From positions 26,635 through 90,634 of the forward strand of contig JAJZTW010000004.1 in NCBI GenBank assembly GCA_021847345.1: a stretch of 64,000 bases of DNA, written 5' to 3'. The notes under the pieces are model-generated. The model was not told the origin of the DNA. It did not search any database and was given only the letters and a program-made list of their open reading frames with translations. This stretch comes from Pseudomonadota bacterium. Lineage in GTDB: Bacteria; Pseudomonadota; Gammaproteobacteria; Burkholderiales; Burkholderiaceae_C. A program made the position numbers and the translations under genes. Below are positions 27,182-42,735 of the stretch, one piece after another (position 1 is the first letter of the stretch; the number at the start of each line of letters is the position of its first letter).

Positions 27182-28267
27182 ATGTCGCCGGGCCGCCGCC
27201 AGTTGCTTCAACTCGCTTGCTCCGCGGCGCTGTTCGCGCCGGCCTGGGCCAGGACGGCAGCGGCGGCCGGTGGCGGCAGCTTGGACCCCTGGGCCGGCCA
27301 GCTGCAGCAGCACGGGCATGCCGACGGGCCGGGCGCCAGGGCCCTGTTCTTCGACCCGCGTGGGCTGTGCACCGACCCGCGCACGGGCGACGTGCTGGTC
27401 GCCGATGCGGCCAATGCGATGGTGCGGCGAATTCGTGCCGACGGTACCGTCAGCAGCGTGGCGGGGGTTCCCGAACTGCGCAGGACGGTCGAAGGCCCGG
27501 CCGCCCGCGCGGGATTCGTCGGCCCCGACGCGGTCGCCGCGGCAAGCGACGGCACCGTCTACATCTCGGACTCCTACGCCAACACGCTGCGCGTGCTGCG
27601 CGACGGCCGCGTGAGCCTGCTGGCAGGCGCTGATCAGTTGCCCGGCTACGCAGACGGTCCGGGACCGCAGGCTCGCTTCAACCACCCGGTGGGAATCGCC
27701 ATCGATCCGCGCGACGGCTCGCTGCTGGTCGCCGACTCGTACAACCATACGGTGCGCCGTGTCAGCCGCGACGGCGTGGTCGGCACCGTCGCCGGCACCC
27801 CGGGCATCAACGATCACCGCGACGGCGCGGCACGCCACGCACTGTTCAACACGCCGGTCGGAATCGCGGTGGCGGGAGATGGCAGCGTATACGTCAGCGA
27901 ATACTTCAACCACGACATCCGGCGCATTTCCCCGCGCGGGGACGTGAGCACCGTGGCGGGCATCCCGGGCAAGCCGGGCGACGTCGACGGACCCGCGCCG
28001 CGCGCGCAACTGCGCCGGCCGCAGCAGATCACCTTCGATGCTTCCGGGGGCCTGCTGATCGCCGACGCCGGCAACCTGTTGCTGCGCCGGCTGGGCAGCG
28101 ACGGCGTGCTGCGCACGCTGGCCGGACGTGCGGGCGGAGAACTCGCGCAGCCGGGCCCGCTGCCGACGGCGCTGGGCACTCCCTACGGCGTGGCCGTGGG
28201 GCCGGCGGGGAGCATTGCCGTCAGCACGGGCCAGGCGGTGCTGCTGGTGCGTCCGGCAACGGCCTGA
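27182..28267 (+). CDS. Exported NHL-repeat beta-propeller protein
   Basis: A 361-residue protein with an N-terminal signal (residues 1-29) containing twin arginines in PGRRQLLQLACSAALFAPAWA, so export by Tat is possible. Around six NHL-type repeats follow, each with a GhxxDPRxGxLhVAD core and a VRRI/VRRV edge: CTDPRTGDVLVADAANAMVRRI, GIAIDPRDGSLLVADSYNHTVRRV, GIAVAGDGSVYVSEYFNHDIRRI. Each is followed by VSSVAG/VGTVAG/VSTVAG. No catalytic residues can be assigned, and binding or scaffolding is the usual propeller role. It closes the recR-side plus-strand run and is convergent with queF. Confidence 0.75.
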   Translation: MSPGRRQLLQLACSAALFAPAWARTAAAAGGGSLDPWAGQLQQHGHADGPGARALFFDPRGLCTDPRTGDVLVADAANAMVRRIRADGTVSSVAGVPELRRTVEGPAARAGFVGPDAVAAASDGTVYISDSYANTLRVLRDGRVSLLAGADQLPGYADGPGPQARFNHPVGIAIDPRDGSLLVADSYNHTVRRVSRDGVVGTVAGTPGINDHRDGAARHALFNTPVGIAVAGDGSVYVSEYFNHDIRRISPRGDVSTVAGIPGKPGDVDGPAPRAQLRRPQQITFDASGGLLIADAGNLLLRRLGSDGVLRTLAGRAGGELAQPGPLPTALGTPYGVAVGPAGSIAVSTGQAVLLVRPATA

Positions 28268-28283
28268 GCCGGCCAGGCCGGCT
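28267..28283. terminator. Hairpin between convergent NHL gene and queF
   Basis: AGCCGG and CCGGCT pair around CCAGG, starting at the last base of the NHL-gene stop codon. No T-run follows on either strand. The call is tentative. Confidence 0.35.
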
Positions 28284-28298
28284 GGACGGGGGGCCGAT

Positions 28299-28727
28299 TC
28301 AGTCGCGCCCGGGCAGCGCCGGTTGCGCGGTGGCGAAACGGCTGAGATCGACCGTCGGCGCCTGCTTCCAGCCGCGCTTGCGGTGCTCGACCACGACGTT
28401 GGTGTAGATCCCGCCGCGCACGTACCACTGCGCGGTCACGCGCAGGTAGCGCGGGGCGATGGCCTTCACGATGTCGTCGAGGATGGTGTTGGTCACCTTC
28501 TCGTGGAATGCGCCTTCGTCGCGAAAGCTCCACATGTACAGCTTCAGGCTCTTGAGCTCGACGCACTTGCGGTCGGGAATGATGTCGAGGTCGATGCGCG
28601 CGAAATCCGGCTGTCCCGTCAGCGGGCACAGGCAGGTGAACTCGGGCACCTGCATGTGGATGTGGTAGTCGCGCCCGGGGGCCGGATTGGGAAAGGTCTG
28701 CAGGGTCTTGCTGGGCTGCGTGCTCAT
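28299..28727 (-). CDS. queF: NADPH-dependent 7-cyano-7-deazaguanine reductase
   Basis: A 142-residue unimodular QueF. The catalytic Cys lies in [16 protein letters not shown] and the QueF-specific block is [17 protein letters not shown]. It reduces preQ0 to preQ1 in queuosine biosynthesis for tRNA wobble modification. The ATG at 28727 ([15 protein letters not shown]) matches the family; the frame open upstream reads as non-coding. It stands alone, divergent from smc. Confidence 0.94.
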   Translation of the reverse strand: MSTQPSKTLQTFPNPAPGRDYHIHMQVPEFTCLCPLTGQPDFARIDLDIIPDRKCVELKSLKLYMWSFRDEGAFHEKVTNTILDDIVKAIAPRYLRVTAQWYVRGGIYTNVVVEHRKRGWKQAPTVDLSRFATAQPALPGRD

Positions 28728-28820
28728 GGCGTGATGGCTTCGGCGAGGCCCGCGCGGGCGGGCAAACGGGCAATTATCCGGCACCCAGGCAGCGCGCGCA
28801 GCGCGGCGCGGGCGCGCGCC

Positions 28821-28829
28821 GATGCTATC
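28821..28829 (+). promoter_or_regulatory. smc: Extended -10 element upstream of smc
   Basis: TGC followed by TATCAT resembles an extended -10 and would give a leader of about 70 bases before the GTG at 28906. No clear -35 is seen. Confidence 0.4.
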
Positions 28830-28905
28830 ATCCCCCGCTGAGCCGCTACGCGCTCATTTTTCTTTTGAAATCAAGCAGTTAAGCGTCAGCTTCGTCCAAG
28901 GCAAC

Positions 28906-31900
28906 GTGCGTCTTTCCACCGTCAAGCTCGCCGGGTTCAAATCCTTCGCCGATCCCGTTTCCGTGCACATGCCAGGTCGCCGGGTCGGCGTCGTCGGCCC
29001 CAACGGGTGTGGCAAGTCCAACATCATCGACGCCGTGCGCTGGGTGCTGGGGGAGTCGCGCGCGGCCGAACTGCGCGGCGACTCGATGCTCGACGTGATC
29101 TTCAACGGTTCGGGCACGCGCAAGCCGGCCGGGCGCTGCAGCGTGGAACTGGTGTTCGACAACAGCGACCACCGCGTCAGCGGCAGCTTCGGGCAGTACA
29201 GCGAGATCGCCGTCAGGCGCGTGCTGACGCGCGACGGCGGCTCGAGTTATTTCATCAACAACCAGCCGGTTCGCCGGCGCGACGTGCAGGACATCTTCCT
29301 GGGCACCGGGCTGGGCTCGCGTTCCTACGCCATCATCGGCCAGGGAACCATCAGCCGCATCATCGAATCGCGTCCCGAGGAGCTGCGCATCATGCTGGAG
29401 GAGGCCGCCGGGGTCTCCAAGTACAAGGAGCGGCGCCGCGAGACCGAGAACCGCCTGCATGCGACGCGCGAGAACCTGCAGCGCGTGCAGGACATCCTGC
29501 GTGAACTCGGCGGCCAGCTCGACAAGCTCGAACAGCAGGCGGCGGTGGCCCAGCGCTACCACGAACTGCAGCACCAGGCGCGATTCAGCCAGCACGCGCT
29601 GTGGCTGCTTCGACTGCGCGAGGCCGAGCAGCGCCAGGCCCGGGTGCGCGAGCAGGGCGGCTCTCTGCAGCTGCGCCTGGAGCAGCACACCGCGCGGTTG
29701 CGCGCGGCTGAAGCCGACCTCGAAGGCATGCGCCAGGCGCAGTACGCCGCGGCCGATGCGCTGAACTCGGCACAGGCCGAGCTGTACGCGGCGCAGGCCG
29801 AAGTGGCACGCCTGGAGGCCGAGATCCGCTTCGTGGTCGAAGCGCGCGAGCGCGCGCTGCGCGGTCAGGGCGAACTGCTCGAACAGCAGCAGCAGTGGCA
29901 GCAGCGCCTGGAGCAGGCGCTGCACGACGCCGAGTCGGCGGCGATGGAGCGCGAGACCGCCGAACAGCTGCAGGAGCAGGCCGGCGCGCGCGTGCAGGAG
30001 CAGGCCGAGATGGTGCCGGCGCTGGAGGCCCGACTGGCCGATGCGCAGATGCACGCCGCCGAGCGCCGGGCACGCGCCGCCGCGGCCCAGCAGCGCCTGC
30101 AGGCCGAGGCCGAGCGCCAGCGCGGACTCAGCCAGCAGCGCCAGGGCTTGGAGCAGCGCATGCAGCGCCTGCAGGCCGAGCGGCGCCAGCTGAGCACGCC
30201 GGATGCCGCGCGCCTGGCCGATCTCGACCAGCAGCATGCGGCGCTGACCACCGCCTGCGAGCGCGCGCAGGCGGCCGTCGACGAGGGTCGCCTGCGCCTG
30301 CCCGAACTGCAGGCGGCGCGCCAGCAGGCGCTGGAGCAGTCGCAATCCGCCGCGGCCGTGCTGACGGCGACGGCCGCGCGCGTGCAGGCGCTCAAGGCCC
30401 TGCAGGAAAAGGTCATGACCGAGGGGCGCCTGCAACCGTGGCTGGCACGCCATGGCCTGGATTCGCTGGCGCGCCTGTGGACCCGCATCCAGGTCGAGCC
30501 GGGCTGGGAGAACGCGCTCGAGGCCGCGCTGCGCGAACGGCTGGCGGCGCTCGAGGTGCGTTCACTCGACGGCACGGCATCGTTCGCCGCCGATCCGCCG
30601 CCGGCCAAGCTGAGCTTTTTCTCCCCGCCCGCGGCTGCGGCGCCGCCGCCCCCCGTGCCCGGCATGCGTGCGCTGGGCGCGTTGCTGCGAGTCAGCGACC
30701 CCGGGCTGCGCGCCGTGCTGGAGGACTGGCTGGCCGGGGTGTACACGGCCGACTCGCTGCCGCAGGCGACGCAGCGCAGGGGCGATCTGCCGCCCGGCGC
30801 CGTGCTGGTGACGGCCGAGGGCCATATGGTCGGCCGCCACAGCGTGAGCCTGTACGCGGCGGACACCGAGCAGGCCGGGCTGCTGGCGCGGGCCCAGGAA
30901 ATCGACAACCTGGAGCGCCAGCGCCGGGCACAGCAGATGCTGGCCGAGCAGGCGCGCGATGCCGCGGCGCAGGCCGAGGCAGGGTTCGCGCAGGCGCAGG
31001 AGCGCCTGGGCGAGGCCACGCGGGACCTGCAGTCGCTGATCCAGCAGTCGCACGGCGTGCAGGTCGAGCGACTGAAGCTGCAGCAACAGCAGCAGGAGGC
31101 GAGCGCGCGTGCCCAGCGCCTCGACGCCGATCTCGCCGAGGTCGCCGCGCAGGCCGAGGAACTGGCCGTGCAGCTGGCCGAGAGCGAGGCCCGCTTCGAG
31201 CAGCTCGATGCCGAGCTCGGGTCGAGCCAGCAGGAGCAGGCCGACCTCGACAGCGTGGTGCTGCGCGAGCAGGCTGAACTGGCCCAGGCGCGGACCACGC
31301 TGCGCAGCCTGGAGCAGGAACAGGCGGAGAGCGTGTACGCCGTGCGCAGCCTGGAGCAGCGCATGGCCGATGCGCAGCGCATGGGCGACACCGCGCGCCA
31401 GCAGCTCGACGCCTGCGCCGAGCGCCTGCGCGCGGCGCAGGCCGAACTCGAGCGCCTGCAGGACCAGAGTGCGCAAGCCGGGCTGCAGGACGCGCTGCAG
31501 GCACGCGAGCAGGCCGAGCAGCGCCTGCACGCCAGGCGCGCCGAGCACGACGAACTGGCGGCGCGCCTGCGCGCGATGGACGAGCAGCGTGTGCTGATCG
31601 AGCGCGAGCTGGAGCCGCTGCGCGCATCGATCGGCGAGCGCCAGCTGCAGGAGCAGGAGGCGCGCCTGCAGGCCGAGCAGTTCAAACAGCAGCTCGACGA
31701 GGCCGAGGTGGACCGCGACGCGCTGGCCGCGGAGCTGGCGCAACGCATGCCGTCGGGGGCTGAGCCCGAACAGCTGGCGCGCGATGCGCAGCGACTGCAG
31801 CGGGACATCGCCGCGCTGGGCGCGGTCAACCTCGCCGCGCTCGAGGAGTTGCAGCAGGCGCGTGACCGCAAGGGTTTCCTCGATGCGCAGAATGCCGACC

Positions 31901-32430
31901 TGGAGCAGGCCGCGACCACGCTGGAGGACGCGATCCGGCACATCGACGCCGAGACGCGCAACCAGCTGCGCCAGACCTTCGACGAGGTCAACGCGCATTT
32001 CGGGCGCCTGTTTCCCGAGCTGTTCGGCGGTGGCTCGGCGCGCCTGATCATGACCGGCGAGGAAATCCTCGACGCCGGGGTGCAGGTGATGGCGCAGCCG
32101 CCTGGCAAGCGCAACAGTACCATTCACCTGTTGTCGGGTGGGGAGAAGGCGCTGGTGGCGATTGCGCTGGTGTTCGGGATCTTCCACCTCAACCCGGCGC
32201 CGTTCTGTATCCTGGACGAGGTCGATGCCCCGCTGGACGACGCCAACACCGAGCGCTTCGCCCGCCTGGTCGAAACCATGTCCGAAGCAACCCAGTTCCT
32301 GTTCATTTCCCACAATAAGATTGCCATGGCGATGGCCGAGCAACTGGTCGGCGTGACCATGCAGGAGCAGGGGGTTTCCCGCCTGGTGGCGGTCGACATG
32401 GACACCGCCGCGCGCATGGCCGCTGCCTGA
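28906..32430 (+). CDS. smc: Chromosome segregation protein SMC
   Basis: An 1174-residue SMC ATPase. The GTG at 28906, with AAGG 5 bp upstream, gives the conserved N-terminus VRLSTVKLAGFKSFADP. Walker A GPNGCGKS is at residues 31-38. Two long Gln/Ala/Glu/Arg-rich coiled coils flank a hinge (about 510-650, ending near GHMVGRHSVSLYAADTE). The C-terminal head has the signature LLSGGEKALVAIAL and Walker B FCILDEVDAPLDDAN. SMC organises and helps separate chromosomes together with ScpA and ScpB, neither of which is here. First gene of smc-zipA-ligA-mak. Confidence 0.96.
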   Translation: MRLSTVKLAGFKSFADPVSVHMPGRRVGVVGPNGCGKSNIIDAVRWVLGESRAAELRGDSMLDVIFNGSGTRKPAGRCSVELVFDNSDHRVSGSFGQYSEIAVRRVLTRDGGSSYFINNQPVRRRDVQDIFLGTGLGSRSYAIIGQGTISRIIESRPEELRIMLEEAAGVSKYKERRRETENRLHATRENLQRVQDILRELGGQLDKLEQQAAVAQRYHELQHQARFSQHALWLLRLREAEQRQARVREQGGSLQLRLEQHTARLRAAEADLEGMRQAQYAAADALNSAQAELYAAQAEVARLEAEIRFVVEARERALRGQGELLEQQQQWQQRLEQALHDAESAAMERETAEQLQEQAGARVQEQAEMVPALEARLADAQMHAAERRARAAAAQQRLQAEAERQRGLSQQRQGLEQRMQRLQAERRQLSTPDAARLADLDQQHAALTTACERAQAAVDEGRLRLPELQAARQQALEQSQSAAAVLTATAARVQALKALQEKVMTEGRLQPWLARHGLDSLARLWTRIQVEPGWENALEAALRERLAALEVRSLDGTASFAADPPPAKLSFFSPPAAAAPPPPVPGMRALGALLRVSDPGLRAVLEDWLAGVYTADSLPQATQRRGDLPPGAVLVTAEGHMVGRHSVSLYAADTEQAGLLARAQEIDNLERQRRAQQMLAEQARDAAAQAEAGFAQAQERLGEATRDLQSLIQQSHGVQVERLKLQQQQQEASARAQRLDADLAEVAAQAEELAVQLAESEARFEQLDAELGSSQQEQADLDSVVLREQAELAQARTTLRSLEQEQAESVYAVRSLEQRMADAQRMGDTARQQLDACAERLRAAQAELERLQDQSAQAGLQDALQAREQAEQRLHARRAEHDELAARLRAMDEQRVLIERELEPLRASIGERQLQEQEARLQAEQFKQQLDEAEVDRDALAAELAQRMPSGAEPEQLARDAQRLQRDIAALGAVNLAALEELQQARDRKGFLDAQNADLEQAATTLEDAIRHIDAETRNQLRQTFDEVNAHFGRLFPELFGGGSARLIMTGEEILDAGVQVMAQPPGKRNSTIHLLSGGEKALVAIALVFGIFHLNPAPFCILDEVDAPLDDANTERFARLVETMSEATQFLFISHNKIAMAMAEQLVGVTMQEQGVSRLVAVDMDTAARMAAA

Positions 32431-32481
32431 GCACACCGTTCATCCGCCCCCGCCAAATCGTCTCGATAGGAAAGCACTCCC

Positions 32482-33578
32482 ATGGGTCCACTGCAGGAAG
32501 CCTTGGCCGCGGTCGGCGTCTTGATCATCGCCGCCGTGCTGGGTTTCAACGGCTGGCAATCGTGGCAATTGCGCCGCCGGCGCGCTCGCGCCGGCGATGG
32601 CGACGCGCCGCCGCAGCATGACGCCTTCGCGCCGACCACGCCCCAGGAGCGCCGCGAGCCGGGGCTGATGGACGAAGCCGGCTCCGAGGCGCCGGAACTC
32701 GCTTCCACCGTCTCGCAGGACGCGCACCGTGCGCGCGCTGCCGCGATGCGCATCGACCCGCTGATCGACGCCATCGCCAGTTTCATGTTCGAGCAGCCGG
32801 TGCCCGGCGAATCGCTGCTCGAGCGCTTGCCGCGCAGCGCGCGCGCCGGCACCAAGCCACTGCTGTTCGAGGCTCGCAACGCGCAGGATGGCACGTGGGA
32901 GCCATTGCGCTCCGGCCAACGCTACATGGAGTTGCAGGCGGCCGTGCAGATGGCCAGCCGCAGCGGGGCGCTCAACGCCATTGAATACTCGGAATTCGTC
33001 ACCAAGTGCCACGCGCTGGGCGAGGTGCTAGGGGTCGCGCCGGACCTGCCCGACATGGCCGAGGTGCTGGAGCAGGCTCGCGAACTCGACAGCTTCGCCG
33101 CCGGCAACGATGCGCAGTTGTCGATCAACCTGCAGGCGCAGGCGGTCGCCTGGGGCATGGATTACCTGCGCCAGCAGGCGCATGCCTGCGGCTTCACGGC
33201 GGGGCAGACGGCGGGCCGTCTGGCGCTCGTCGAAAGCCTCGACGAGCCCGGGCAGGGCGAGGCCCAGAGCCGGCGTCACACCGTGGTGCAACTGCAATTC
33301 GACGCCCACGCCGAGCTGGCCGAGGACCCGGCGACGCCGGTGGCGCGCGCCACGCTGCTGCTCGACGTGCCGCAGGTGCCGCAGGCGCTGCGCCCATTCG
33401 CGCGCATGCGCGAGGTCGCGCAGCAACTCGGCGACGCGCTGGGAGCGCGCCAGGTGGACGACAACGGCGCGCCCCTGTCGGCAACCGCGCTGGACCAGAT
33501 CGACGTGCAGCTGCAGCAGCTGTACGCGGCTCTCGAAGCGCGGGGGCTGGCTGCCGGCACGCCGGCGGCGCAGCGATT

Positions 33579-33588
<10 letters not shown>
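32482..33588 (+). CDS. zipA: Cell division protein ZipA
   Basis: A 368-residue protein with an N-terminal membrane anchor (ALAAVGVLIIAAVLGFNGWQ, residues 7-26), a basic patch, a linker, and a C-terminal domain whose last third (LQLQAQAVAWGMDYLRQQA onward) resembles the FtsZ-binding ZipA fold. It tethers FtsZ to the inner membrane at the septum. The stop codon lies inside the first copy of a four-fold 11-bp repeat. smc is 51 bp upstream and ligA 83 bp downstream, a conserved neighbourhood. Sequence conservation of ZipA is low; the call rests on topology, partial motif match and context. Confidence 0.82.
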
Positions 33589-36829
<3,241 letters not shown>

Positions 36830-37892
36830 CTGCGAACGCCGCGCGCGACGTCGGCGAAGGCGTGGTCGCAGCCGACCGAGCGCAGCGAGTGCAGTTCGGC
36901 CTGCGTGAAGCACTGGTACTTGCCGCGCAGCGTGTCGGGGAAGTCGATGTAGCTCACCAGGTGCTCGTCGACCATCTGCTGCAGCGACAGCTCCTGCTGG
37001 CCTGCGCGCGCGCGCAGCGCGTTGACCACCGCGTGCGCGATGTCGTTGAACGGTTGCGCGCGTCCGCTGCCGAGATTGAACACCCCGCTGTGGCGCGGAT
37101 GGTCGAAAAACCACAGGTTCACCGCGACGACGTCGTCGACCAGCACGAAGTCCCGTCGCTGTTCCCCGGGGCCGTAGCCGCCGTAGGCGCCGAACAGTTC
37201 CACGCGCCCGCGTTCCCGGAACTGGTTGTAGTGGTGCCACGCCACCGAGGCCATGCGCGCCTTGTGCTGTTCCCCGGGCCCGTACACGTTGAAGTAGCGA
37301 AAGCCGGCGACCTGGCTGCGCGCGCCATGCAGGCGCCGGCGCACGAGCTGGTCGAACAGCAGCTTGGAGTAGCCGTAGACATTCAGCGGGCGCTCGTATT
37401 CGGGAAGTTCCACGAAGCGCTCGCTGGCGCCGTACACCGCGGCGCTGGAGGCGTACAGCAGGCGCGTTCCACGCTCCACGCAGGCGTCGAGCAGCGCGCG
37501 GCTGGCCGCGTAGTTGTTGCTCATCATGTAGCGCCCGTCGTGCTGCATGGTGTCGGAGCACGCGCCTTCGTGGAATACCGTGTCGACGGCGCCGTAGCGC
37601 CCGTGCGCGAAGGCCTCGTAGAACTCCGTCTTGTCCACGTAGTCGGCGATCTGCAGGTCGACCAGGTTGCGGAACTTGTCGGCCTGCGTGAGGTTGTCGA
37701 CGGCGATGATGTCTGTAATGCCGCGCGCGTTGAGCCCGCGCACGATATTGCTGCCGATGAACCCGGCGGCGCCGGTGACGATGATGCGATGGGTCATGAT
37801 GGGCGGATTCCTGACTGCGACTGCTGGGCGCGACTGCTGGCGGCGGATGGTGGGAGCGGCGAGGGCGGCGTGATGGTCCGGCAGGTGCCGGC

Positions 37893-38825
37893 TCAGACCT
37901 CGGGCGCCCACAACTCGGCCGGGCTCACGCTGGCCGTTCCGAGCTTGCCGACCACGATGCCGGCGGCGCGGTTGGCCGTGCGCACCGCGTCGTCCAGCGC
38001 GGCGCCGGCACCGAGCATGGCCGCCAGCGTGGCGATGACCGTGTCCCCGGCGCCGGATACGTCGAACACTTCCTTGGCCTGCGCCGGCACGTGCAGGTGA
38101 CCCTGCGCGGTGAACAGGCTCATGCCTTCCTCGGCGCGCGTGACCAGCAGCGCCTCGAGCTCGAGTTGCTGGCGCAGGTTCTGCGCCAGGCGTTCGAATT
38201 CGCCCGCGTCGGCCCAGTCGCCGGCGGCCAGCGCGAACTCGGCGCGGTTGGGCGTGATCAGTGTCGCGCCACGATAGCGCGAGTAGTCGCGTCCCTTCGG
38301 ATCGACCAGCACGCGGCGTCCCCGGGCTCGCGCCAGTTGCACCATGCGCTCGACGTGGCCGAGACCGCCCTTGCCGTAGTCCGACAGCAGCACGACGTCG
38401 TGGAACGCCAGCTCCTGCTCGTAGCGGTCCATCAGGTCGAGCAGCACCTCGTGGTCCGGCGCGGCCTCGAAATCCATGCGGATCAGCTGCTGCTGGCGCG
38501 AGACCACGCGCAGCTTCATGGTCGTGCGCAGTCCGGGTACCTGGCGCAGCGCGCTGCGCACCGGGGTATCGCCCAGCAGATGGGCCAGCCGACGCCCGGC
38601 GTCGTCGGCGCCGACGACACTGAGCAGCGTGGTCTGCGCGCCCAGCGAGGCGGCGTTGAGGGCGACGTTGGCTGCGCCTCCGAGGCGGTCCTGCTCGCGC
38701 TGCACCAGCGCCACCGGCACCGGGGCCTCGGGGGAGATTCGCTCCACGCTGCTGAACCAGTAGCGGTCGAGCATGACGTCGCCCACCACGAGCACGCGGG
38801 CTTGCTGGAGTTGTTCGGGGCTCAT
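37893..38825 (-). CDS. hldA: D-glycero-beta-D-manno-heptose-7-phosphate kinase
   Basis: A 310-residue PfkB/ribokinase-type kinase with [27 protein letters not shown] in motif order, [15 protein letters not shown], and the C-terminal ATP/anion-hole motif [17 protein letters not shown] with the catalytic Asp. There is no C-terminal nucleotidyltransferase domain, so this is the kinase-only form (HldA/RfaE1) rather than bifunctional HldE. It phosphorylates heptose-7-phosphate at C1 for LPS core synthesis. The ATG overlaps the lapB stop by four bases (ATGA). Confidence 0.95.
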   Translation of the reverse strand: MSPEQLQQARVLVVGDVMLDRYWFSSVERISPEAPVPVALVQREQDRLGGAANVALNAASLGAQTTLLSVVGADDAGRRLAHLLGDTPVRSALRQVPGLRTTMKLRVVSRQQQLIRMDFEAAPDHEVLLDLMDRYEQELAFHDVVLLSDYGKGGLGHVERMVQLARARGRRVLVDPKGRDYSRYRGATLITPNRAEFALAAGDWADAGEFERLAQNLRQQLELEALLVTRAEEGMSLFTAQGHLHVPAQAKEVFDVSGAGDTVIATLAAMLGAGAALDDAVRTANRAAGIVVGKLGTASVSPAELWAPEV

Positions 38826-39994
38826 GGGGCGGTCAGGGTGAGTTCCTCGCTGCGGCGCGGCGGATAGGTGTCCCAGCCCATGCACGCGGGGCAGTGCCAG
38901 GCATGGTTGCGAACCTCGAAGCCGCAGGCGGCGCAGCGATAGCGCTGGCGATTCGCCAGCGCACCGTCGAGCGCCTGCGCCACCGCGGTGCGCAAGGCCT
39001 CGTCGTGCGCGCTGCCCTGCGCCTGCTCGACGGCACGCCGCGCCGCCAGCAGGCTCTTGTGCGCCTGCAGGTAGTGCAGGGTCAGGCGTCGGCGCTCGTC
39101 GACATCGGATTGCAGGGACAGCACCGCGTCGAGCAGTTCGATGGCCGGTGTTTCCTGCAGATGGGTGCGCAACCAGGCCAGCCCGGCCTCGGTCTGGCCG
39201 GTCTCGCGATACAGGCGGGCGATATCGGCGGCGACCACCGCGGTGAAGTCGGGGCGCAGCGTGGCGATCTGGCGCAGATGGGCCAGCGCCAGCTCCGGCT
39301 GCTGGTTCTGCTGAGCGATCAGCGCGCGCAACTGCCACGGACGCACGGCCTGGGGATCGGCCGCGGCCGCCTTGTCGAGGCTGTCCAGCGCGGCGACGAG
39401 GTCGCCATCGCGGCGCTGGCGCAGCGCGATCTCGCACCAGTAGTGCGCGATCTGGCGCCCCCAGCTGCCGGCGGCCAGGCGCTCGAGGCGCTGCGCGATG
39501 TCGATGGCCGACGACCACTCGCGCGTGCGCTCGTGGATCTGCAGCAGCGCGGCCAGCGCCTCGGACTCGTAGGCGGTGTTGGTCAGGGCGGTGTAGACGG
39601 CCTCGGCGCGGTCGAGCAGCCCGGCCTTGAAAAAGTCCTGGGCCAGCGCGACCTGCGCTCGCTGGCGCTCGGCGGCCGGCAGGTCGGCGCGCGCCAGCAG
39701 GTTCTGGTGCACGCGCACCGCGCGCTCGTACTCGCCGCGGCGCCGGAACAGGTTGCCCAGCGCGAAGTGCAGGTCGACGGTCTCGGGGTCGGCCGTGACG
39801 GCTTCGATGAAGGCGTCGATGGCCTTGTCCTGCTGCTCGCTGAGCAGGAAGTTCAGGCCCCGGAAGTACGCCAGCGACGCTCCTCGACGGTCGTTGCCGT
39901 CACGCCGCAACTGCACCAGGTCCAGGCGCGAGGCCAGCCACCCGAGGCCGAAGGTGACGGGCAGCGCCAGCAGCCACCACAGCTCAAACTCCAT
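38822..39994 (-). CDS. lapB: LPS assembly protein LapB (YciM)
   Basis: A 390-residue protein. One N-terminal membrane anchor ([20 protein letters not shown]) is followed by TPR repeats through most of the length, starting [20 protein letters not shown]. It ends in a rubredoxin-like metal site with two Cys pairs, CAACGFE and CPACMGW. LapB guides FtsH degradation of LpxC and so sets LPS output. The ATG at 39994 is used; one four codons earlier (40006) is possible. It overlaps lapA by 11 bp and hldA by 4 bp, tying LPS assembly control to heptose supply. Confidence 0.94.
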   Translation of the reverse strand: MEFELWWLLALPVTFGLGWLASRLDLVQLRRDGNDRRGASLAYFRGLNFLLSEQQDKAIDAFIEAVTADPETVDLHFALGNLFRRRGEYERAVRVHQNLLARADLPAAERQRAQVALAQDFFKAGLLDRAEAVYTALTNTAYESEALAALLQIHERTREWSSAIDIAQRLERLAAGSWGRQIAHYWCEIALRQRRDGDLVAALDSLDKAAAADPQAVRPWQLRALIAQQNQQPELALAHLRQIATLRPDFTAVVAADIARLYRETGQTEAGLAWLRTHLQETPAIELLDAVLSLQSDVDERRRLTLHYLQAHKSLLAARRAVEQAQGSAHDEALRTAVAQALDGALANRQRYRCAACGFEVRNHAWHCPACMGWDTYPPRRSEELTLTAP

Positions 39995-40295
39995 CGGGAG
40001 TCCCATCGATCACGCCCGGCGCCTGCGGCGGCGTCGCGCTGGCGTCGTCGACGCCGGGCGCAGGGTGCGGGCGCGCGGCGCGCTGCAGGCGTCGGGCGCG
40101 CATCCACCCCGGAAGCATGACCGCGATGCCGAGCAGCGCGCCGAGCGCGAACGCGCACAGCAGCAGCACGAACAGCGGGGCGCGCCACTGCGTGCCGAAC
40201 AGCAGGTGCAGCACGGTGGGCTCGAGGTTGTTCAGCGCCAGGCCGAACAGCAGCAGGAACAGGATCAGGCGGACGAACCAGGTGAAGGCGCGCAT
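39984..40295 (-). CDS. lapA: LapA domain membrane protein
   Basis: A 103-residue protein with two hydrophobic helices (about residues 4-20 and 36-60) and a Pro/Ala-rich cytoplasmic tail. The N-terminus MRAFTWFVRLILFLLLFGLALNN is the family pattern and supports the ATG at 40295; a TTG at 40316 would add seven residues. LapA is a small inner-membrane partner of LapB. The overlapping gene pair is conserved across proteobacteria. Confidence 0.9.
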   Translation of the reverse strand: MRAFTWFVRLILFLLLFGLALNNLEPTVLHLLFGTQWRAPLFVLLLCAFALGALLGIAVMLPGWMRARRLQRAARPHPAPGVDDASATPPQAPGVIDGTPDGV

Positions 40296-40442
40296 CGTGT
40301 CGGTTGCGTCGGACAAAAGCAGGGCTGGCTGCCGCCGGGCGAGGCGGGCAAGGCTGGGAGCATTCTAGTGTCCTGTCCCGCGATGACGGCCATTTCGGCG
40401 CCGCCGCATCGGCGCGCCGGCCGGGCGCGCGGCAGGCGAGGA

Positions 40443-40742
40443 TCAGGCCGCGGTCGGGGTGTTGTCGCGGTCGACCAGCTGGCGCAAGGTCTTGCCGGGC
40501 TTGAAATGCGGCATGCGCTTTTCCGGGACCACCACGCGTTCGCCGGAACGCGGATTGCGGCCCATTCGCGCCGGGCGATGGCTCACCGAGAAGCTGCCGA
40601 AACCGCGGATTTCCACGCGCTGGCCGTTCTCGAGAGCATCCGACAGCGCGTCGAGAATGGTCTTGACGGCCAGTTCGGCGTCACGATGCGTGAGCTGGGC
40701 AAAGCGTGCAGCCAGCTGGTCGACGAGATCGGAGCGGGTCAT
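40443..40742 (-). CDS. ihfB: Integration host factor subunit beta
   Basis: A 99-residue HU/IHF-family DNA-bending protein. [14 protein letters not shown], the arm region [25 protein letters not shown] and [15 protein letters not shown] mark the beta subunit. With IhfA it bends DNA in replication, recombination and promoter control. It follows rpsA as in E. coli, separated by 203 bp that include a stable hairpin. Confidence 0.96.
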   Translation of the reverse strand: MTRSDLVDQLAARFAQLTHRDAELAVKTILDALSDALENGQRVEIRGFGSFSVSHRPARMGRNPRSGERVVVPEKRMPHFKPGKTLRQLVDRDNTPTAA

Positions 40743-40893
40743 GGTCGGAGGATTTGGCGGCGGGAAACGACCCGGGGCGGCCGGGCATGAATACGGCGCC
40801 GCGGCCGAAGCCTTGGCGCCGTGGAGTCCGGAGCGGGCGGGGCGCTTGCGCCCGGCCCGCGTACCCGGTCAGCCAAGCGCCCTCCGCGGCGAA

Positions 40894-40916
40894 CCCGGCT
40901 CCTCGCGGGAGCCGGG
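40894..40916. other. Stable hairpin between rpsA and ihfB
   Basis: CCCGGCTCC (40894-40902) and GGAGCCGGG (40908-40916) form a perfect 9-bp stem with a 5-base loop, 30 bp past the rpsA stop. There is no T-run in the direction of transcription, so it may protect or process the mRNA rather than terminate it. Confidence 0.5.
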
Positions 40917-40945
40917 CGCTGCTTCGGAGCGCCCGTGCTGCATGC

Positions 40946-42658
<1,713 letters not shown>

Positions 42659-42735
42659 GGATGGACTTTCTCGTCCGCGGGGGGCCCCGCGGGGTTGGTG
42701 GCAAGGCCTGAGCCCGGGCGTTGCGCGCCGTGCGT

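Noticed and set aside
37893..38825. Bifunctional HldE
   Set aside because: The protein ends after the kinase domain at 310 residues, with no HxGH nucleotidyltransferase domain.
40894..40916. Intrinsic terminator between rpsA and ihfB
   Set aside because: The stem is strong but no T-run follows in the direction of transcription. It is listed only as a hairpin.
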